A DNA stretch of 64,000 nt from Marichromatium purpuratum 984 (lineage in GTDB: Bacteria > Pseudomonadota > Gammaproteobacteria > Chromatiales > Chromatiaceae): positions 62,001 through 126,000 of the forward strand of contig NZ_CP007031.1 in the NCBI RefSeq assembly GCF_000224005.2. The letters are read 5' to 3'. The notes under the pieces were generated by a model. The model searched no databases. It had not been told where the DNA came from and worked only from the letters and a program-made list of their open reading frames with translations. Positions 1-8,523 of the stretch are shown here, piece by piece; the first letter of the stretch is position 1; each line of letters opens with the position of its first letter. The translations under genes were made by a program, and so were the position numbers.

Positions 1-352
1 GCTGCTCACCTGTCTGGCGCTGATGTGGGTGGCGGCGCTGCTCAGCGCGGTGGTCGACAACATCCCCTTCACCGTCACCATGATCCCGATCGTACTTGGG
101 CTCGAGCAGCAGGGGGTGAACATCACCCCGCTGTGGTGGGCGCTGGCGATCGGCGTCGGGCTCGGCGGCAACGGCTCGCACATCGGCGCCACCGCCAATG
201 TCATCTGCGTGGCCGAGTCCGAGCGCAGTGGCATCCCCGAGGCGCGCATCACCCCGCTCGGCTGGCTGCGGGTGGGTATCCCGGTGATGCTCGTCGGGCT
301 GGTGGTGGCGAGCGCGGTATTCGTGTTGCTGTTCGATTTCTATCGCGGCTGA
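1..352 (+). CDS. ArsB/NhaD-like ion permease, C-terminal fragment
   Basis: The last 116 codons of an integral membrane transporter; the gene begins outside the window and the frame is open from base 2. The fragment holds about three hydrophobic segments. It carries a pattern typical of the ArsB/NhaD and citrate-transporter (IT) superfamily: SAVVDNIPFT followed by GLGGNGSHIGATANVI. In this superfamily the paired regions containing DN and GGNxxxIGAT line the ion or substrate path. Substrate (sodium/proton, arsenite or a dicarboxylate) cannot be told from this end. The stop at 350-352 lies inside the 3' end of the convergent draG gene, an overlap of 13 bases. Confidence 0.8.
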   Translation, partial: LLTCLALMWVAALLSAVVDNIPFTVTMIPIVLGLEQQGVNITPLWWALAIGVGLGGNGSHIGATANVICVAESERSGIPEARITPLGWLRVGIPVMLVGLVVASAVFVLLFDFYRG

Positions 353-1293
353 GCGCGACCTCGGCACAGCGCCGAGGCACGCACCAGCGCCTGTGCCTGT
401 TCGCGGCAGGCCGTGGCACTGGTGTGCTCGAGTCCGTCGAGCCAGCGCCGAGGGATGGCCTCGGGACCGTGCAAGGCGCCGACGATCATGCCGAGGATGG
501 CGCCGGTGGTGTCGGCGTCGCCGCCACGGTTGACCACGTCGACCAGCGCCGCCTCGAAGCCGTCGGTGGCGAACAGCGCCTGCAGCACCGCGCGCATCGT
601 CTCGACGATGTAGCCGCCGGGGTTCTCGGCGCGGCCGCGATCGTAGGCGAAGCACGGCTCCTCGGCGATCAGTGCCTCGGCCAGTTCGCGCAGATGCTCG
701 CGGGTGGCACCGAGGATGGCGCTCTGCACCATGCGCACCACGGTCAGGGTGGCGGCATCCGAGAGCGGGTTGTGATGGGTGACATGGGCCTGGATCCGAC
801 AGGCCGTGGCGACGGCCTCGGCCTCGGCGCCGAGGGTGAAGAGCGCGATCGGCAGGGCGCGCATGCAGGCGCCGTTGCCGGCGTCATAGGTGTTCTCCGG
901 GACCACGGTGGCGCCGGTGCGACGATAGTGCGAGATGCCCCGACGCACGGTATGGCCGATGTCGACCGGCTTGGTGCGCATCCATGCACTGAAGGCCTCG
1001 GCGATGGGCGTGGCCGCGACGCTGCCGTGCTCGAGCAGTGCCTGGCCGAGGGCCAGCGACATCGTGGTGTCGTCGGTGACCTGACCGCGGCGCAGCCTGA
1101 GCCAGCCGCCACCGATCAGGTCGCGGTGGGTGCCGTGGCGTGTGCGGATCTCGGTCGGGGTCATGAACTCCACGGTGGCACCCAGGGCGTCGCCGATGGC
1201 CAGTCCCAGATAGGCGCCGAGCGCGCGGGCATGGAGGGTGTTGGCGGTGGTCTCGCCGGCGGCGAGATCAGTCCTCAGGTCCAAAACAAACAT
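340..1293 (-). CDS. draG: ADP-ribosyl-[dinitrogen reductase] hydrolase
   Basis: Predicted to remove ADP-ribose from the nitrogenase iron protein (NifH) and so restore nitrogenase activity after an ammonium or energy shift. The 317-residue protein is the usual length for DraG. It shows the ADP-ribosylglycohydrolase metal-binding segments: GDALGATVEF near residue 35, DDTT near 74 and a C-terminal GGDADTTGAI; in DraG these Asp/Thr residues bind two manganese ions. The start overlaps the end of nifQ by 26 bases, so it is very likely translated from the nifB-ferredoxin-nifQ transcript. The partner draT is not next to it and is not in this window. A generic ADP-ribosylglycohydrolase is possible, but the nif context favours DraG. 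Confidence 0.9.
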   Translation of the reverse strand: MFVLDLRTDLAAGETTANTLHARALGAYLGLAIGDALGATVEFMTPTEIRTRHGTHRDLIGGGWLRLRRGQVTDDTTMSLALGQALLEHGSVAATPIAEAFSAWMRTKPVDIGHTVRRGISHYRRTGATVVPENTYDAGNGACMRALPIALFTLGAEAEAVATACRIQAHVTHHNPLSDAATLTVVRMVQSAILGATREHLRELAEALIAEEPCFAYDRGRAENPGGYIVETMRAVLQALFATDGFEAALVDVVNRGGDADTTGAILGMIVGALHGPEAIPRRWLDGLEHTSATACREQAQALVRASALCRGRAQPR

Positions 1294-1849
1294 GGTAGTC
1301 GGCGCACTCCTCGCATGATGGTGCCCGGCACAGATAGACGCCCTCGCGTTCGCACAATTGCTTGTAGAGAAAGCGCTTCCATTTCATGTCGCCGGCGTTG
1401 GTCATGGCCAGACGCGGGAAGTTGCGACGCATCAGCGCGGTCAGCGCGCGGCGGTTCCACAGGCCGAGGTCCTGCCACAGATGATCGGTGGCCATGCAGC
1501 CGGCGGCAACCACCTCGGCCATCCACAGCTCCGAATGAGTGTGTCCGGCGCGCTGACTGCCGAGCAGTGCGACTAACTCCGTGCGCTCGTCCTCGCGCGC
1601 GGGATTGGGCGCCGCCCCGTCGAGGCTGGAGAGCACCTCGGGCGAGACTCCGGGGAAGTGATAGCCCATCAGCGCATTGAACGCCTCGGGCGCGAGCCCG
1701 AGCCAGGGGGGCAGGGCGCCGAGACCGCTGGCGCGGCTGGCGATCATGCAGGCGAAGGCATGGTCGTTGCCCGCGCCGACCGCCCGGGTCATCAACCGGA
1801 CGAAGATCCGTTGGATCTCGCGGGTGCGTTCGGGGCAGGGCGTGGCCAT
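1268..1849 (-). CDS. nifQ: NifQ, molybdenum donor for FeMo-cofactor synthesis
   Basis: NifQ is an iron-sulfur protein that supplies molybdenum to the NifEN/NifH step of FeMo-cofactor assembly. The 193-residue product ends in the family signature C-x4-C-x2-C-x5-C (C174, C179, C182, C188), which binds the Mo-Fe-S cluster. The frame extends 57 codons further upstream, but that part is Arg/Pro/His-rich shadow sequence. The ATG at 1849 is preceded on the minus strand by GGAGGCGAGACC and begins a normal NifQ N-terminus, so it was chosen. The gene follows the ferredoxin by 76 bases and overlaps draG. Confidence 0.95.
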   Translation of the reverse strand: MATPCPERTREIQRIFVRLMTRAVGAGNDHAFACMIASRASGLGALPPWLGLAPEAFNALMGYHFPGVSPEVLSSLDGAAPNPAREDERTELVALLGSQRAGHTHSELWMAEVVAAGCMATDHLWQDLGLWNRRALTALMRRNFPRLAMTNAGDMKWKRFLYKQLCEREGVYLCRAPSCEECADYHVCFGPED

Positions 1850-1925
1850 GGTCTCGCCTCCATCGGTCTCCTGGTGATGGTGCCGGGCCCGCGGGCGTCC
1901 CTGATATCGGACCCGGTGGTTGGGG

Positions 1926-2204
1926 TCAGCGGGCCTGGATGCGTGCGCGTGTCTGCTCGAGCAGGCCCGGCGGGATGCCGGTGAGCGAGCCCGGGGGATT
2001 GAGCGCGCTGCCGCCGGCATCGACGATCGCGCCCTCGATGGGGCAGATGCTCGCGCACTGTGGGTCGGCGTATTCGCCCGCGCACTCGCTGCAGGCGGCT
2101 GGATCGATACGGAAGTGCGGGATGGCGGGCTCGATCGCGGCGCTCGGACAGAGCGGCTCGCAGGCCCAGCAGTTGACGCATCCGGCGGTGATCTTCAGGG
2201 CCAT
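1926..2204 (-). CDS. 2[4Fe-4S] ferredoxin of the nifB-associated type
   Basis: A 92-residue electron carrier expected to hold two [4Fe-4S] clusters. The first set is C-x2-C-x2-C-x3-CP (CVNCWACEPLCP). The second has the longer spacing C-x2-C-x8-C-x3-CP that is characteristic of the FdxN/NifB-linked ferredoxins. The start MALKI is only 17 bases after the nifB stop, so the two genes are almost certainly co-transcribed. In diazotrophs this ferredoxin donates electrons to NifB or to nitrogenase assembly. The open frame upstream of 2204 is a shadow of the 3' end of nifB. Confidence 0.92.
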   Translation of the reverse strand: MALKITAGCVNCWACEPLCPSAAIEPAIPHFRIDPAACSECAGEYADPQCASICPIEGAIVDAGGSALNPPGSLTGIPPGLLEQTRARIQAR

Positions 2205-2221
2205 CTCGGGGATCTCCGTGG

Positions 2222-3715
2222 CTAGGCGCTCAGGGCGGCGCACTGGGGTTGATCGACGTTCAGGACACCCTGCTCGGCGAGTTCGCGATGGGCCGCGCGC
2301 AGTGCCTGCTCGATCGGCAGCATCGCCAGCTCGCCGTTGGGGCGGATGCCCGCCGTCTCGAGCCGCTCCCAGGGAGCGAGCCCGATGCGCGAGCACAGCA
2401 CCATGGCGCAGTCGGCGAGCGCGGCCAGTGCCGGGGCCAGGGCGTCGTCGTCCTCGTCGCAGTGCTCGGCGCCGTTGCAGTAGCGCGCGAGTGGGCGTTC
2501 GTCGAGCAGCCGTTCGCCCTGTTCGTCGACCTCGTAGACGAGGAAGCGCTCGGCATGACCGAAGTGCTGATCGACCAGTCGAGCGTCGCTGCTGGCCACC
2601 GCGATGCGTGCCGCGTGGGTGACGGGGCGGGGGCGGGTGGTGCTCAGCGTGGACAGCGGCACCAGCGCCGGGGCGACGCCCTGGCGCCGCTGCTCGATCG
2701 CCTCGCGCGCGGCGGTGCGTCGCGCCAGTGCGGCGGCGTCGTCGATCTCCATGGTCGCGATGCGCTCGAGCGTGAACTCGGCGCTGCGGTCCTCACCAAG
2801 CATGCCGACGGCGTCGGCGCGACACTGCTTGCAGTGACGCATGATCGCCATGTCGCCGGCGCACTCGGTCTGCAGCGCGCGCAGCTCGCTGGCGCGCGGT
2901 GCGCGCTGGCCCATCAGGCCGTAGAAGGTGCCGTGCTCGGGCTCGGCGATCAGCGGCATCAGGTTGTGGAGGAAGGCTCCCTTGGCCTTGACCGCGCGGC
3001 TGACCTCGGTGATGTGCTGGTCGTTGACCCCGGGGATCAGCACCGAGTTGACCTTGACCAGCATGCCGCGCTCGACCAGCCGCTCGAGCCCGAGCTGCTG
3101 CTGCTCGATGAGGATCTCGGCGCCCTTGCGACCGCGCACGCGGCGGTTGTTCCAGAACACCCAGGGGTAGATCTCGGCGCCGATGTCGGGGTCGAGACAG
3201 TTGATGGTGATGGTGACGTGCTCGATGTTGTAGCGACACAGGGTGTCGACCGCCTCGGGCAGCGCCAGGCCGTTGGTCGAGACACACAGCCTGAGGTCCG
3301 GGGTGCGCTCGGCGATCAGCCGGAAGGTTGCGAAGGTGCGCTCGGGGTTGGCCAGCGGATCGCCCGGACCGGCGATGCCGACCACCGAGAGCTGGGGGAT
3401 GTGGGCGGCCACCGCCGCCACCTTGTCCGCCGCCTGCTGCGGTTCGAGCAGCTCGGAGACCACGCCGGGCCGTGACTCGTTGGCACAGTCGTACTTGCGG
3501 TTGCAGTAGTGGCACTGGATGTTGCAGGCCGGCGCCACCGCCACGTGCATCCGTGCGTAGTGCTGATGGGCATCCTCCGAGAAACAGGGATGGTTACGCA
3601 CCCGCTCGCGGGTCGCGGCGGGGAGCCGGTCGAGCGCGCTCCCGCCACCGCAGCCCCCCGCAGCGCAACCCGAGGTGGGGGTCTTTCGATCGTGACCCGC
3701 TTGCTTCGACTCCAT
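2222..3715 (-). CDS. nifB: NifB, radical SAM FeMo-cofactor core (NifB-co) synthase
   Basis: NifB fuses two [4Fe-4S] units and inserts the central carbide to make NifB-co, the precursor of all nitrogenase cofactors. The 497-residue protein has the long gammaproteobacterial architecture. A Cys/Gly-rich N-terminus is followed by the radical SAM triad C-x3-C-x2-C at C64, C68 and C71 within VAPACNIQCHYCNRKYDC, then the radical SAM barrel to about residue 300. A C-terminal NifX/NafY-type carrier domain spans about 369-480 (start RIAVASSD, with FGHAERF). It is the first gene of the nifB-ferredoxin-nifQ-draG unit, with a sigma-54 promoter and two NifA sites upstream. Confidence 0.97.
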   Translation of the reverse strand: MESKQAGHDRKTPTSGCAAGGCGGGSALDRLPAATRERVRNHPCFSEDAHQHYARMHVAVAPACNIQCHYCNRKYDCANESRPGVVSELLEPQQAADKVAAVAAHIPQLSVVGIAGPGDPLANPERTFATFRLIAERTPDLRLCVSTNGLALPEAVDTLCRYNIEHVTITINCLDPDIGAEIYPWVFWNNRRVRGRKGAEILIEQQQLGLERLVERGMLVKVNSVLIPGVNDQHITEVSRAVKAKGAFLHNLMPLIAEPEHGTFYGLMGQRAPRASELRALQTECAGDMAIMRHCKQCRADAVGMLGEDRSAEFTLERIATMEIDDAAALARRTAAREAIEQRRQGVAPALVPLSTLSTTRPRPVTHAARIAVASSDARLVDQHFGHAERFLVYEVDEQGERLLDERPLARYCNGAEHCDEDDDALAPALAALADCAMVLCSRIGLAPWERLETAGIRPNGELAMLPIEQALRAAHRELAEQGVLNVDQPQCAALSA

Positions 3716-3779
3716 CGTCTGGCCTCCACGACTGACGGGGCGTCGGGCCCCGCGGATTCAATGGTTCTGTCGTGCATGA

Positions 3780-3794
3780 GCAAGCAGCGTGCCT
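3780..3794 (-). promoter_or_regulatory. sigma-54 promoter of nifB
   Basis: Reading on the minus strand, AGGCACG-N4-TTGCT matches the -24/-12 consensus TGGCACG-N4-TTGCW, with the invariant GG and GC dinucleotides correctly spaced. It would start transcription near 3768, about 50 bases before the nifB ATG. Confidence 0.85.
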
Positions 3795-3811
3795 GACTGA
3801 AGAGGGTGCGG

Positions 3812-3824
3812 TAACCGGTTGTTT
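3812..3824 (-). promoter_or_regulatory. possible IHF site in the nifB promoter
   Basis: TAACCGGTTGTTT resembles the IHF consensus read in reverse (YAANNNNTTGATW). It lies between the sigma-54 promoter and the NifA sites, where IHF normally bends the DNA. The match is short and imperfect. Confidence 0.35.
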
Positions 3825-3857
3825 TTGCGTGTGGCGAATGGCTGGGGGCGTGACCCT

Positions 3858-3873
3858 TGTGGGGATCGCAACA
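3858..3873 (-). promoter_or_regulatory. NifA upstream activator site 1
   Basis: Exact TGT-N10-ACA, the NifA binding consensus, centred about 98 bases upstream of the predicted nifB transcription start. Confidence 0.8.
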
Positions 3874-3891
3874 GGCCGTGTCGGCGGGCTT

Positions 3892-3907
3892 TGTGACAAT
3901 CGGTACA
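3892..3907 (-). promoter_or_regulatory. NifA upstream activator site 2
   Basis: A second exact TGT-N10-ACA, centred 34 bases (about three helical turns) beyond site 1, so two NifA dimers could sit on the same face of the DNA. Confidence 0.78.
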
Positions 3908-3941
3908 GTGCGTGGTGGTGTTTCCCGGCGCCGCCGGGCGG

Positions 3942-4127
3942 TCAGTCACGCAGGTCGGGGGTGTTGCCGAGGCCGCGATAGATCTCCGGGCGGGCGCCGC
4001 TCGCGGGCGTCATGTTCACGCCCTCGAACAGATCGGCGTTGCCGTCGGCCCGCGCCCGGTAGGTATCGAGGCTGCCGACGCGGCTGGCGTGCCCCGCCAT
4101 CGGCTCGAGATGGGCATGGTTGGACAT
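3942..4127 (-). CDS. unrecognised small protein upstream of nifB
   Basis: I do not recognise this 61-residue product (MSNHAHLEPM... to ...NTPDLRD). Nearly every codon ends in G or C and the composition is balanced, unlike the Arg/Pro-rich shadow frames elsewhere, so it looks coded. The same quality of frame runs upstream to about 4190 (ITTIAATLCTHQ), but no good start codon is seen there and a run of eight A residues interrupts it. The true N-terminus may therefore be longer, use a rare start or be frameshifted. No clear ribosome binding site precedes the ATG at 4127. A short CCCGG/CCGGG inverted repeat follows the stop. Confidence 0.4.
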   Translation of the reverse strand: MSNHAHLEPMAGHASRVGSLDTYRARADGNADLFEGVNMTPASGARPEIYRGLGNTPDLRD

Positions 4128-4529
4128 CCGGCCCGCGCGCTGGTGGGTGCACAGGGTGGCGGCGATGGTGGTGATGATCGGGGCCGACAGGTTTTTTTTC
4201 GTCGCCCCTGCTGGGCCCTGGCCCGTACGGTGTATACTTATGAATTCCCAACCCTGGCACGCCTGGTGATCACCCGTTCCATCGTCGAGCCGCTGACCGA
4301 CAGCTTTGCCGGTTGCGCGCGTCCGGGTGCCTGTCGACCAACTCCTTGGTCGCGACCACGGGTCAAGAAGACCATCCCGCGCGTCCATATTCGACGAGAT
4401 CGGACCCGTTCGGGCGCATCCCTCGCCGTGATGCCCCTGGCGCGGGCCGTGTGGAGTCCGCCCCATAATCCCCGGGCCCAGTGAACACCCAAAGAGGCGC
4501 GCGACGCCTCGTCAACGAGTGATAAGGCA
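4128..4529. other. intergenic region and long typA leader
   Basis: Contains a T8 run (4192-4199), a -10-like TATACT at 4232-4237 for the plus strand, then about 290 bases before typA. A perfect hairpin lies at 4335-4352 (7-bp stem CGACCAA/TTGGTCG, loop CTCC). No tRNA or convincing ORF was found in the leader. Confidence 0.5.
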
Positions 4530-6356
4530 TTGTCAAGCAAGCAAATCGAGAAACTCCGCAATATCGCCATCATCGCCCATGTCGACCACGGCAAGACCAC
4601 CCTGGTCGATCAGCTGCTGCAGCAGTCGGGCACGCTCGGCGAGCGCTTCGGGCCGGTGGAGCGGGTGATGGACTCCAACGCGCTGGAGAAGGAGCGCGGC
4701 ATCACCATCCTCTCCAAGAACACCGCGATCCGCTGGAACGACTATCGCATCAACATCGTCGACACCCCCGGGCACGCCGACTTCGGCGGTGAGGTCGAGC
4801 GTGTGCTGTCGATGGTCGACTCGGTGCTGCTGCTCGTCGATGCCCGCGAGGGACCGATGCCGCAGACCCGCTTCGTCACCAGCAAGGCCTTCGCCCACGG
4901 TCTGCGTCCGATCGTGGTGGTCAACAAGATCGATCGTCCGGGCGCGCGTCCGGACTGGGTCATCGACCAGGTCTTCGATCTCTTCGACCGTCTCGGCGCA
5001 ACCGATGAGCAGCTCGATTTCCCCATCGTCTATGCCTCGGCGCTCAATGGCTATGCCGGACTCGAGGACGATGTGCGCGACGGCGACATGAGCCCGCTGT
5101 TCCAGGCCATCGTCGAGCACTGCCCGGCCCCCGAGGTCAAGCCCGAGGCGCCCTTCCAGATGCAGGTCTCGACCCTCGACTACAACGCCTTCGTCGGCGC
5201 CATTGCGGTCGGGCGCATTCGCCAGGGCAGCGTGCGCCCCAATCAGCAGGTGACCGTGGTCAAGCGCGACGGCACCCGGCAGAAGGTCAAGATCGGTCTG
5301 GTCTACGGCTATCTCGGGCTCGACCGTCACGAGGTCGACTCGGCCAGCGCCGGCGACATCGTCGCGCTCACCGGGATCGAGGCGCCGAACGTCTCCGATA
5401 CCCTCTGCGATCCCGATCATGTCGAGCCGATGACGCCGCTGACCGTCGACGAGCCGACCGTGACCATGACCTTCCAGGTCAACACCTCGCCCTTCGCCGG
5501 GCGCGAGGGCAAGTACCTGACCTCGCGCCAGCTCAAGGACCGGCTCCAGCGCGAGCTGATCCACAATGTCGCGCTGCGTGTCGAGGAAGGCAACGATCCG
5601 GAGAAGTTCCGCGTCTCCGGGCGTGGCGAGCTGCATCTCTCGATCCTGCTCGAGAACATGCGCCGCGAGGGCTACGAGCTGGCCGTCTCGCGCCCCGAGG
5701 TCATCTTCCGCGAGATCGACGGCGAGATCTGCGAGCCCTACGAGCAGCTCACCGTCGACGTCGACGAGGAGTGCCAGGGCGCGATCATGCAGGCGCTCGG
5801 CGAGCGTCGCGCCGAACTCAAGGACATGGTGCCGGACGGCAAGGGGCGGGTGCGGCTCGACTACGAGATCCCCTCGCGCGGCCTGATCGGTTTCCAGACC
5901 GAGTTCATGTCGCTGACCTCGGGCACCGGCCTCAAGTATCACGTCTTCGAGCGCTACCGTCCGGCCACCACCGGCGGCATCGCCGAGCGGCGCAACGGCG
6001 CCCTGATCTCCAACGCCACCGGCAAGGCGCTCGGCTACGCGCTGTTCAACCTCCAGGAGCGGGGTCGGATGCTGGTCTCGCCGGGCGACGAGATCTACGA
6101 GGGCCAGGTGGTCGGCATCCACTCGCGCGACAACGACCTCACCGTCAACCCGCTCAAGGCCAAGCAGCTGACCAACATCCGCGCCGCCGGTTCGGACGAG
6201 AACATCCTGCTGACCCCGCCGGTGAAGTTCACCCTGGAGCAGGCGCTGGAGTTCATCGAGGACGACGAGCTGGTCGAGATCACCCCCGACGCCATCCGCG
6301 TGCGCAAGCGTCACCTCACCGAGCAGGACCGCAAGCGCGCCAGCCGCGGTCTCTGA
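4530..6356 (+). CDS. typA: TypA/BipA ribosome-associated translational GTPase
   Basis: A ribosome-binding GTPase of the EF-G/LepA type that helps 50S assembly and translation under cold and other stress. The 608-residue protein is full length. G-domain motifs are AHVDHGKTT (residues 16-24), DTPGH and NKID; domains II, III and V and the BipA-specific C-terminus follow. The start is a TTG at 4530, preceded by ATAAGG. No ATG or GTG lies in frame between it and the conserved [12 protein letters not shown] that begins other family members, so TTG is the best choice. It stands alone, with a long leader that may carry regulation. Confidence 0.95.
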   Translation: MSSKQIEKLRNIAIIAHVDHGKTTLVDQLLQQSGTLGERFGPVERVMDSNALEKERGITILSKNTAIRWNDYRINIVDTPGHADFGGEVERVLSMVDSVLLLVDAREGPMPQTRFVTSKAFAHGLRPIVVVNKIDRPGARPDWVIDQVFDLFDRLGATDEQLDFPIVYASALNGYAGLEDDVRDGDMSPLFQAIVEHCPAPEVKPEAPFQMQVSTLDYNAFVGAIAVGRIRQGSVRPNQQVTVVKRDGTRQKVKIGLVYGYLGLDRHEVDSASAGDIVALTGIEAPNVSDTLCDPDHVEPMTPLTVDEPTVTMTFQVNTSPFAGREGKYLTSRQLKDRLQRELIHNVALRVEEGNDPEKFRVSGRGELHLSILLENMRREGYELAVSRPEVIFREIDGEICEPYEQLTVDVDEECQGAIMQALGERRAELKDMVPDGKGRVRLDYEIPSRGLIGFQTEFMSLTSGTGLKYHVFERYRPATTGGIAERRNGALISNATGKALGYALFNLQERGRMLVSPGDEIYEGQVVGIHSRDNDLTVNPLKAKQLTNIRAAGSDENILLTPPVKFTLEQALEFIEDDELVEITPDAIRVRKRHLTEQDRKRASRGL

Positions 6357-6386
6357 TCGGTTCGGGCGCGGGGCGGCTGGGCGGGC

Positions 6387-6941
6387 TCAGTCCCGTGGCA
6401 ACACGATGTTGACCAGCCGCCAGCGCAGTCCGTCGCGCTCGAGCACGCAGCGGAGTTCACGCCCGTCTTCGGTCGGCACCCAGACCGAGAAGGTGTCGAG
6501 GTCGTCGTAGACATAGCGGGCGTCGGCGAAGGGGCGGCGCTCGCCGCCGCCGTCGTCGGGCGCGTCCGCCTCTTCGACCGGGGCCGTCGGCAGCTCCGCG
6601 CCCGGCTCCGGGGTCTCGCCGGCCATGATCCTGGCCAGCCCCGCCGGGGTGACGAAAGTGTCCACCACCTTGTCGATCAGTTGCGTGGCCAGACCCACCA
6701 GCGCCAGCGCGAGCGGGTTGGACGTCTCGCCGTCGTCCTGGGCCTCTTCGAGCAGACGGACGTTGAGCTGGTCCTTGAGCCCGGCGCGTAGCCGTGGGAA
6801 GTCGACGTGCTGTTCGAGCATGACCGGGTCGCGCTCGACGAGACCGGTGCGGATCTGCGCCACGGTCAGGTAAGGGCCGGCGGCGACATAGCCGAGCCCG
6901 AGCAGCAGGGCGACGGCAAGTAGCAGGGGGAGGAGCTTCAT
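6387..6941 (-). CDS. DUF2939 family exported/anchored protein (copy 1)
   Basis: A 184-residue protein with an N-terminal hydrophobic segment (residues 4-22, a signal anchor or signal peptide). The rest matches the DUF2939 pattern: an early PYLTVAQIRTGLVERDPVMLEQHVDFPRLR-type region, a helical middle, an acidic linker and a C-terminal strand pair ending RDGLRWRLVNIVL. Function is unknown. A GTG immediately precedes the ATG at 6941; AAGGA sits 8 bases before the ATG, so the ATG was chosen. It is convergent with typA. A paralogue lies at 41890-42432. Confidence 0.7.
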   Translation of the reverse strand: MKLLPLLLAVALLLGLGYVAAGPYLTVAQIRTGLVERDPVMLEQHVDFPRLRAGLKDQLNVRLLEEAQDDGETSNPLALALVGLATQLIDKVVDTFVTPAGLARIMAGETPEPGAELPTAPVEEADAPDDGGGERRPFADARYVYDDLDTFSVWVPTEDGRELRCVLERDGLRWRLVNIVLPRD

Positions 6942-7087
6942 CACGGACGTCCTTGGTGTACGGCGGTCTGCCGCGCCCCAAGGCTAGCATGGCGTCCGTC
7001 GGCGCGGCGGGTGCGTGATCGACGGTGGTTGCGTACCATCGGGGAGTCCTGGCCTCGTGCCGAGTCCACCGCAACCCCGAGCGACCC

Positions 7088-8062
7088 ATGCAGAGCACAG
7101 CGCAATTCCTCCACCCCATCACCGACCCCTTCGCTGTCCACCGGTTGGACGTGGGCGACGGGCATCAGCTCTATGTCGAGGAGTGCGGGCGGCGCGACGG
7201 TGTACCCGCCGTTTTCCTCCACGGCGGTCCCGGTGCCGGTTGCGAGCCGGCACACCGCGGTTTCTTCGACCCCGGGCGCTATCGCGCGGTGCTGTTCGAC
7301 CAGCGGGGTTGCGGGCGCTCGCGCCCGCACGCCGAGCTTGGCGCCAACACTACCTGGGACCTGGTCGAGGATATCGAGCGCATTCGCGAGCACCTCGGCA
7401 TCGAGCGCTGGCTGGTGTTCGGCGGCTCCTGGGGCTCGACCCTGGCGCTGGCCTATGCCGAGACCCATCCCGAGCGGGTCGCGGCACTGGTGGTGCGCGG
7501 CATCTTTCTCTGTCGCGACGCCGAGATCCAGTGGTTCTACCAGGAGGGCGCGAACTGGGTCTTCCCCGATCACTGGGCGGGCTTCCTCGATCCGATCCCC
7601 GAGACCGAGCGTGGTGATCTGTTGCACGCCTATCACCGCCGTCTCACCGGCGAGGACGAGGTCGCGCGCATGGCCGCGGCCAAGGCCTGGTCGATCTGGG
7701 AGGGACGCTGTTCGACCCTGCATCCCAACCGCACCGTCAGCGATCACTTCGCCGATCCCCACCTGGCGCTGAGTCTGGCGCGGATCGAGTGTCACTACTT
7801 CGTCAATCACGCCTTTCTCGCCCCCGAACAGTTGTTGCGCGACGCCGGACGGCTGGCCGAGATCCCCGGGGTGATCGTGCAGGGGCGCTACGATCTCATC
7901 TGTCCGATGCGCTCGGCCTGGGAGCTGCATCAGGTCTGGCCCGGGGCGCGCTTCGAGGTGGTGCCCGATGCCGGTCACTCGGCCTTCGAGCCGGGGATCC
8001 AGCGCGCCCTGGTGGCCGCCACCGATCGCTTCGCCGTCGAACTCGGCGGGGGGGCGGCGTGA
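7088..8062 (+). CDS. pip: proline iminopeptidase (prolyl aminopeptidase)
   Basis: An alpha/beta hydrolase that releases N-terminal proline from peptides in the cytoplasm. The 324-residue protein shows the oxyanion segment [19 protein letters not shown], the nucleophile elbow GGSWGS, the acid in QGRYDLICP and the catalytic histidine in DAGHS, all typical of peptidase family S33 Pip. The open frame starts earlier, but the ATG at 7088 fits the family N-terminus. Its stop overlaps the GTG start of dtd (GTGA), so the two genes are translationally coupled. Confidence 0.93.
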   Translation: MQSTAQFLHPITDPFAVHRLDVGDGHQLYVEECGRRDGVPAVFLHGGPGAGCEPAHRGFFDPGRYRAVLFDQRGCGRSRPHAELGANTTWDLVEDIERIREHLGIERWLVFGGSWGSTLALAYAETHPERVAALVVRGIFLCRDAEIQWFYQEGANWVFPDHWAGFLDPIPETERGDLLHAYHRRLTGEDEVARMAAAKAWSIWEGRCSTLHPNRTVSDHFADPHLALSLARIECHYFVNHAFLAPEQLLRDAGRLAEIPGVIVQGRYDLICPMRSAWELHQVWPGARFEVVPDAGHSAFEPGIQRALVAATDRFAVELGGGAA

Positions 8063-8496
8063 TCGGGTTGCTGCAACGGGTGAGCCGGGCGCGGGTGACG
8101 GTCGGCGACGAGGTGGTCGGCGCCATCGATCGCGGTCTGCTGGTGCTGGTCGGGGTACAGCGTGGCGACACCGAGGCGCGTGCCGAGCGGTTGCTCGAAC
8201 GTCTGCTCGGCTATCGCGTCTTTCCCGACGCCGAGGAGCGGATGAACCTCAGCCTGCGCGACATCGACGGCGGGCTGCTGCTGGTGCCCCAGTTCACCCT
8301 CGCCGCCGACACCCGCAAGGGCACCCGCCCCGGCTTCAGCAGCGCCGCGCCCCCCGAGGAGGGCCGACGCCTGTTCGAGCTGCTGCTCGAGCGCGCCCGC
8401 GCCGCGCACCCCGCCGTGCAGTGCGGGCGCTTCGGCGCCGACATGCAGGTCGAGCTGGTCAACGACGGTCCGGTGACCTTCTGGCTGGAGACATGA
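8059..8496 (+). CDS. dtd: D-aminoacyl-tRNA deacylase
   Basis: Hydrolyses D-aminoacyl-tRNAs (for example D-Tyr-tRNA) and so keeps D-amino acids out of proteins. The 145-residue protein is full length and closely matches the bacterial Dtd pattern: [15 protein letters not shown] at the N-terminus, PQFTLAADT with the SQxxL-type active-site strand (here PQFTL), and the Gly-cisPro-type C-terminal motif [11 protein letters not shown]. It begins with GTG inside the stop of pip. Confidence 0.95.
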   Translation: MIGLLQRVSRARVTVGDEVVGAIDRGLLVLVGVQRGDTEARAERLLERLLGYRVFPDAEERMNLSLRDIDGGLLLVPQFTLAADTRKGTRPGFSSAAPPEEGRRLFELLLERARAAHPAVQCGRFGADMQVELVNDGPVTFWLET

Positions 8497-8523
8497 GACG
8501 AGCGGTTTTCCAGCCGTCACGAG

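Noticed and set aside
25-1680. A 551-codon plus-strand open frame across draG and nifQ
   Set aside because: Arg/Gly/His-rich translation with no family pattern, opposite to well-supported draG and nifQ; a typical high-GC shadow.
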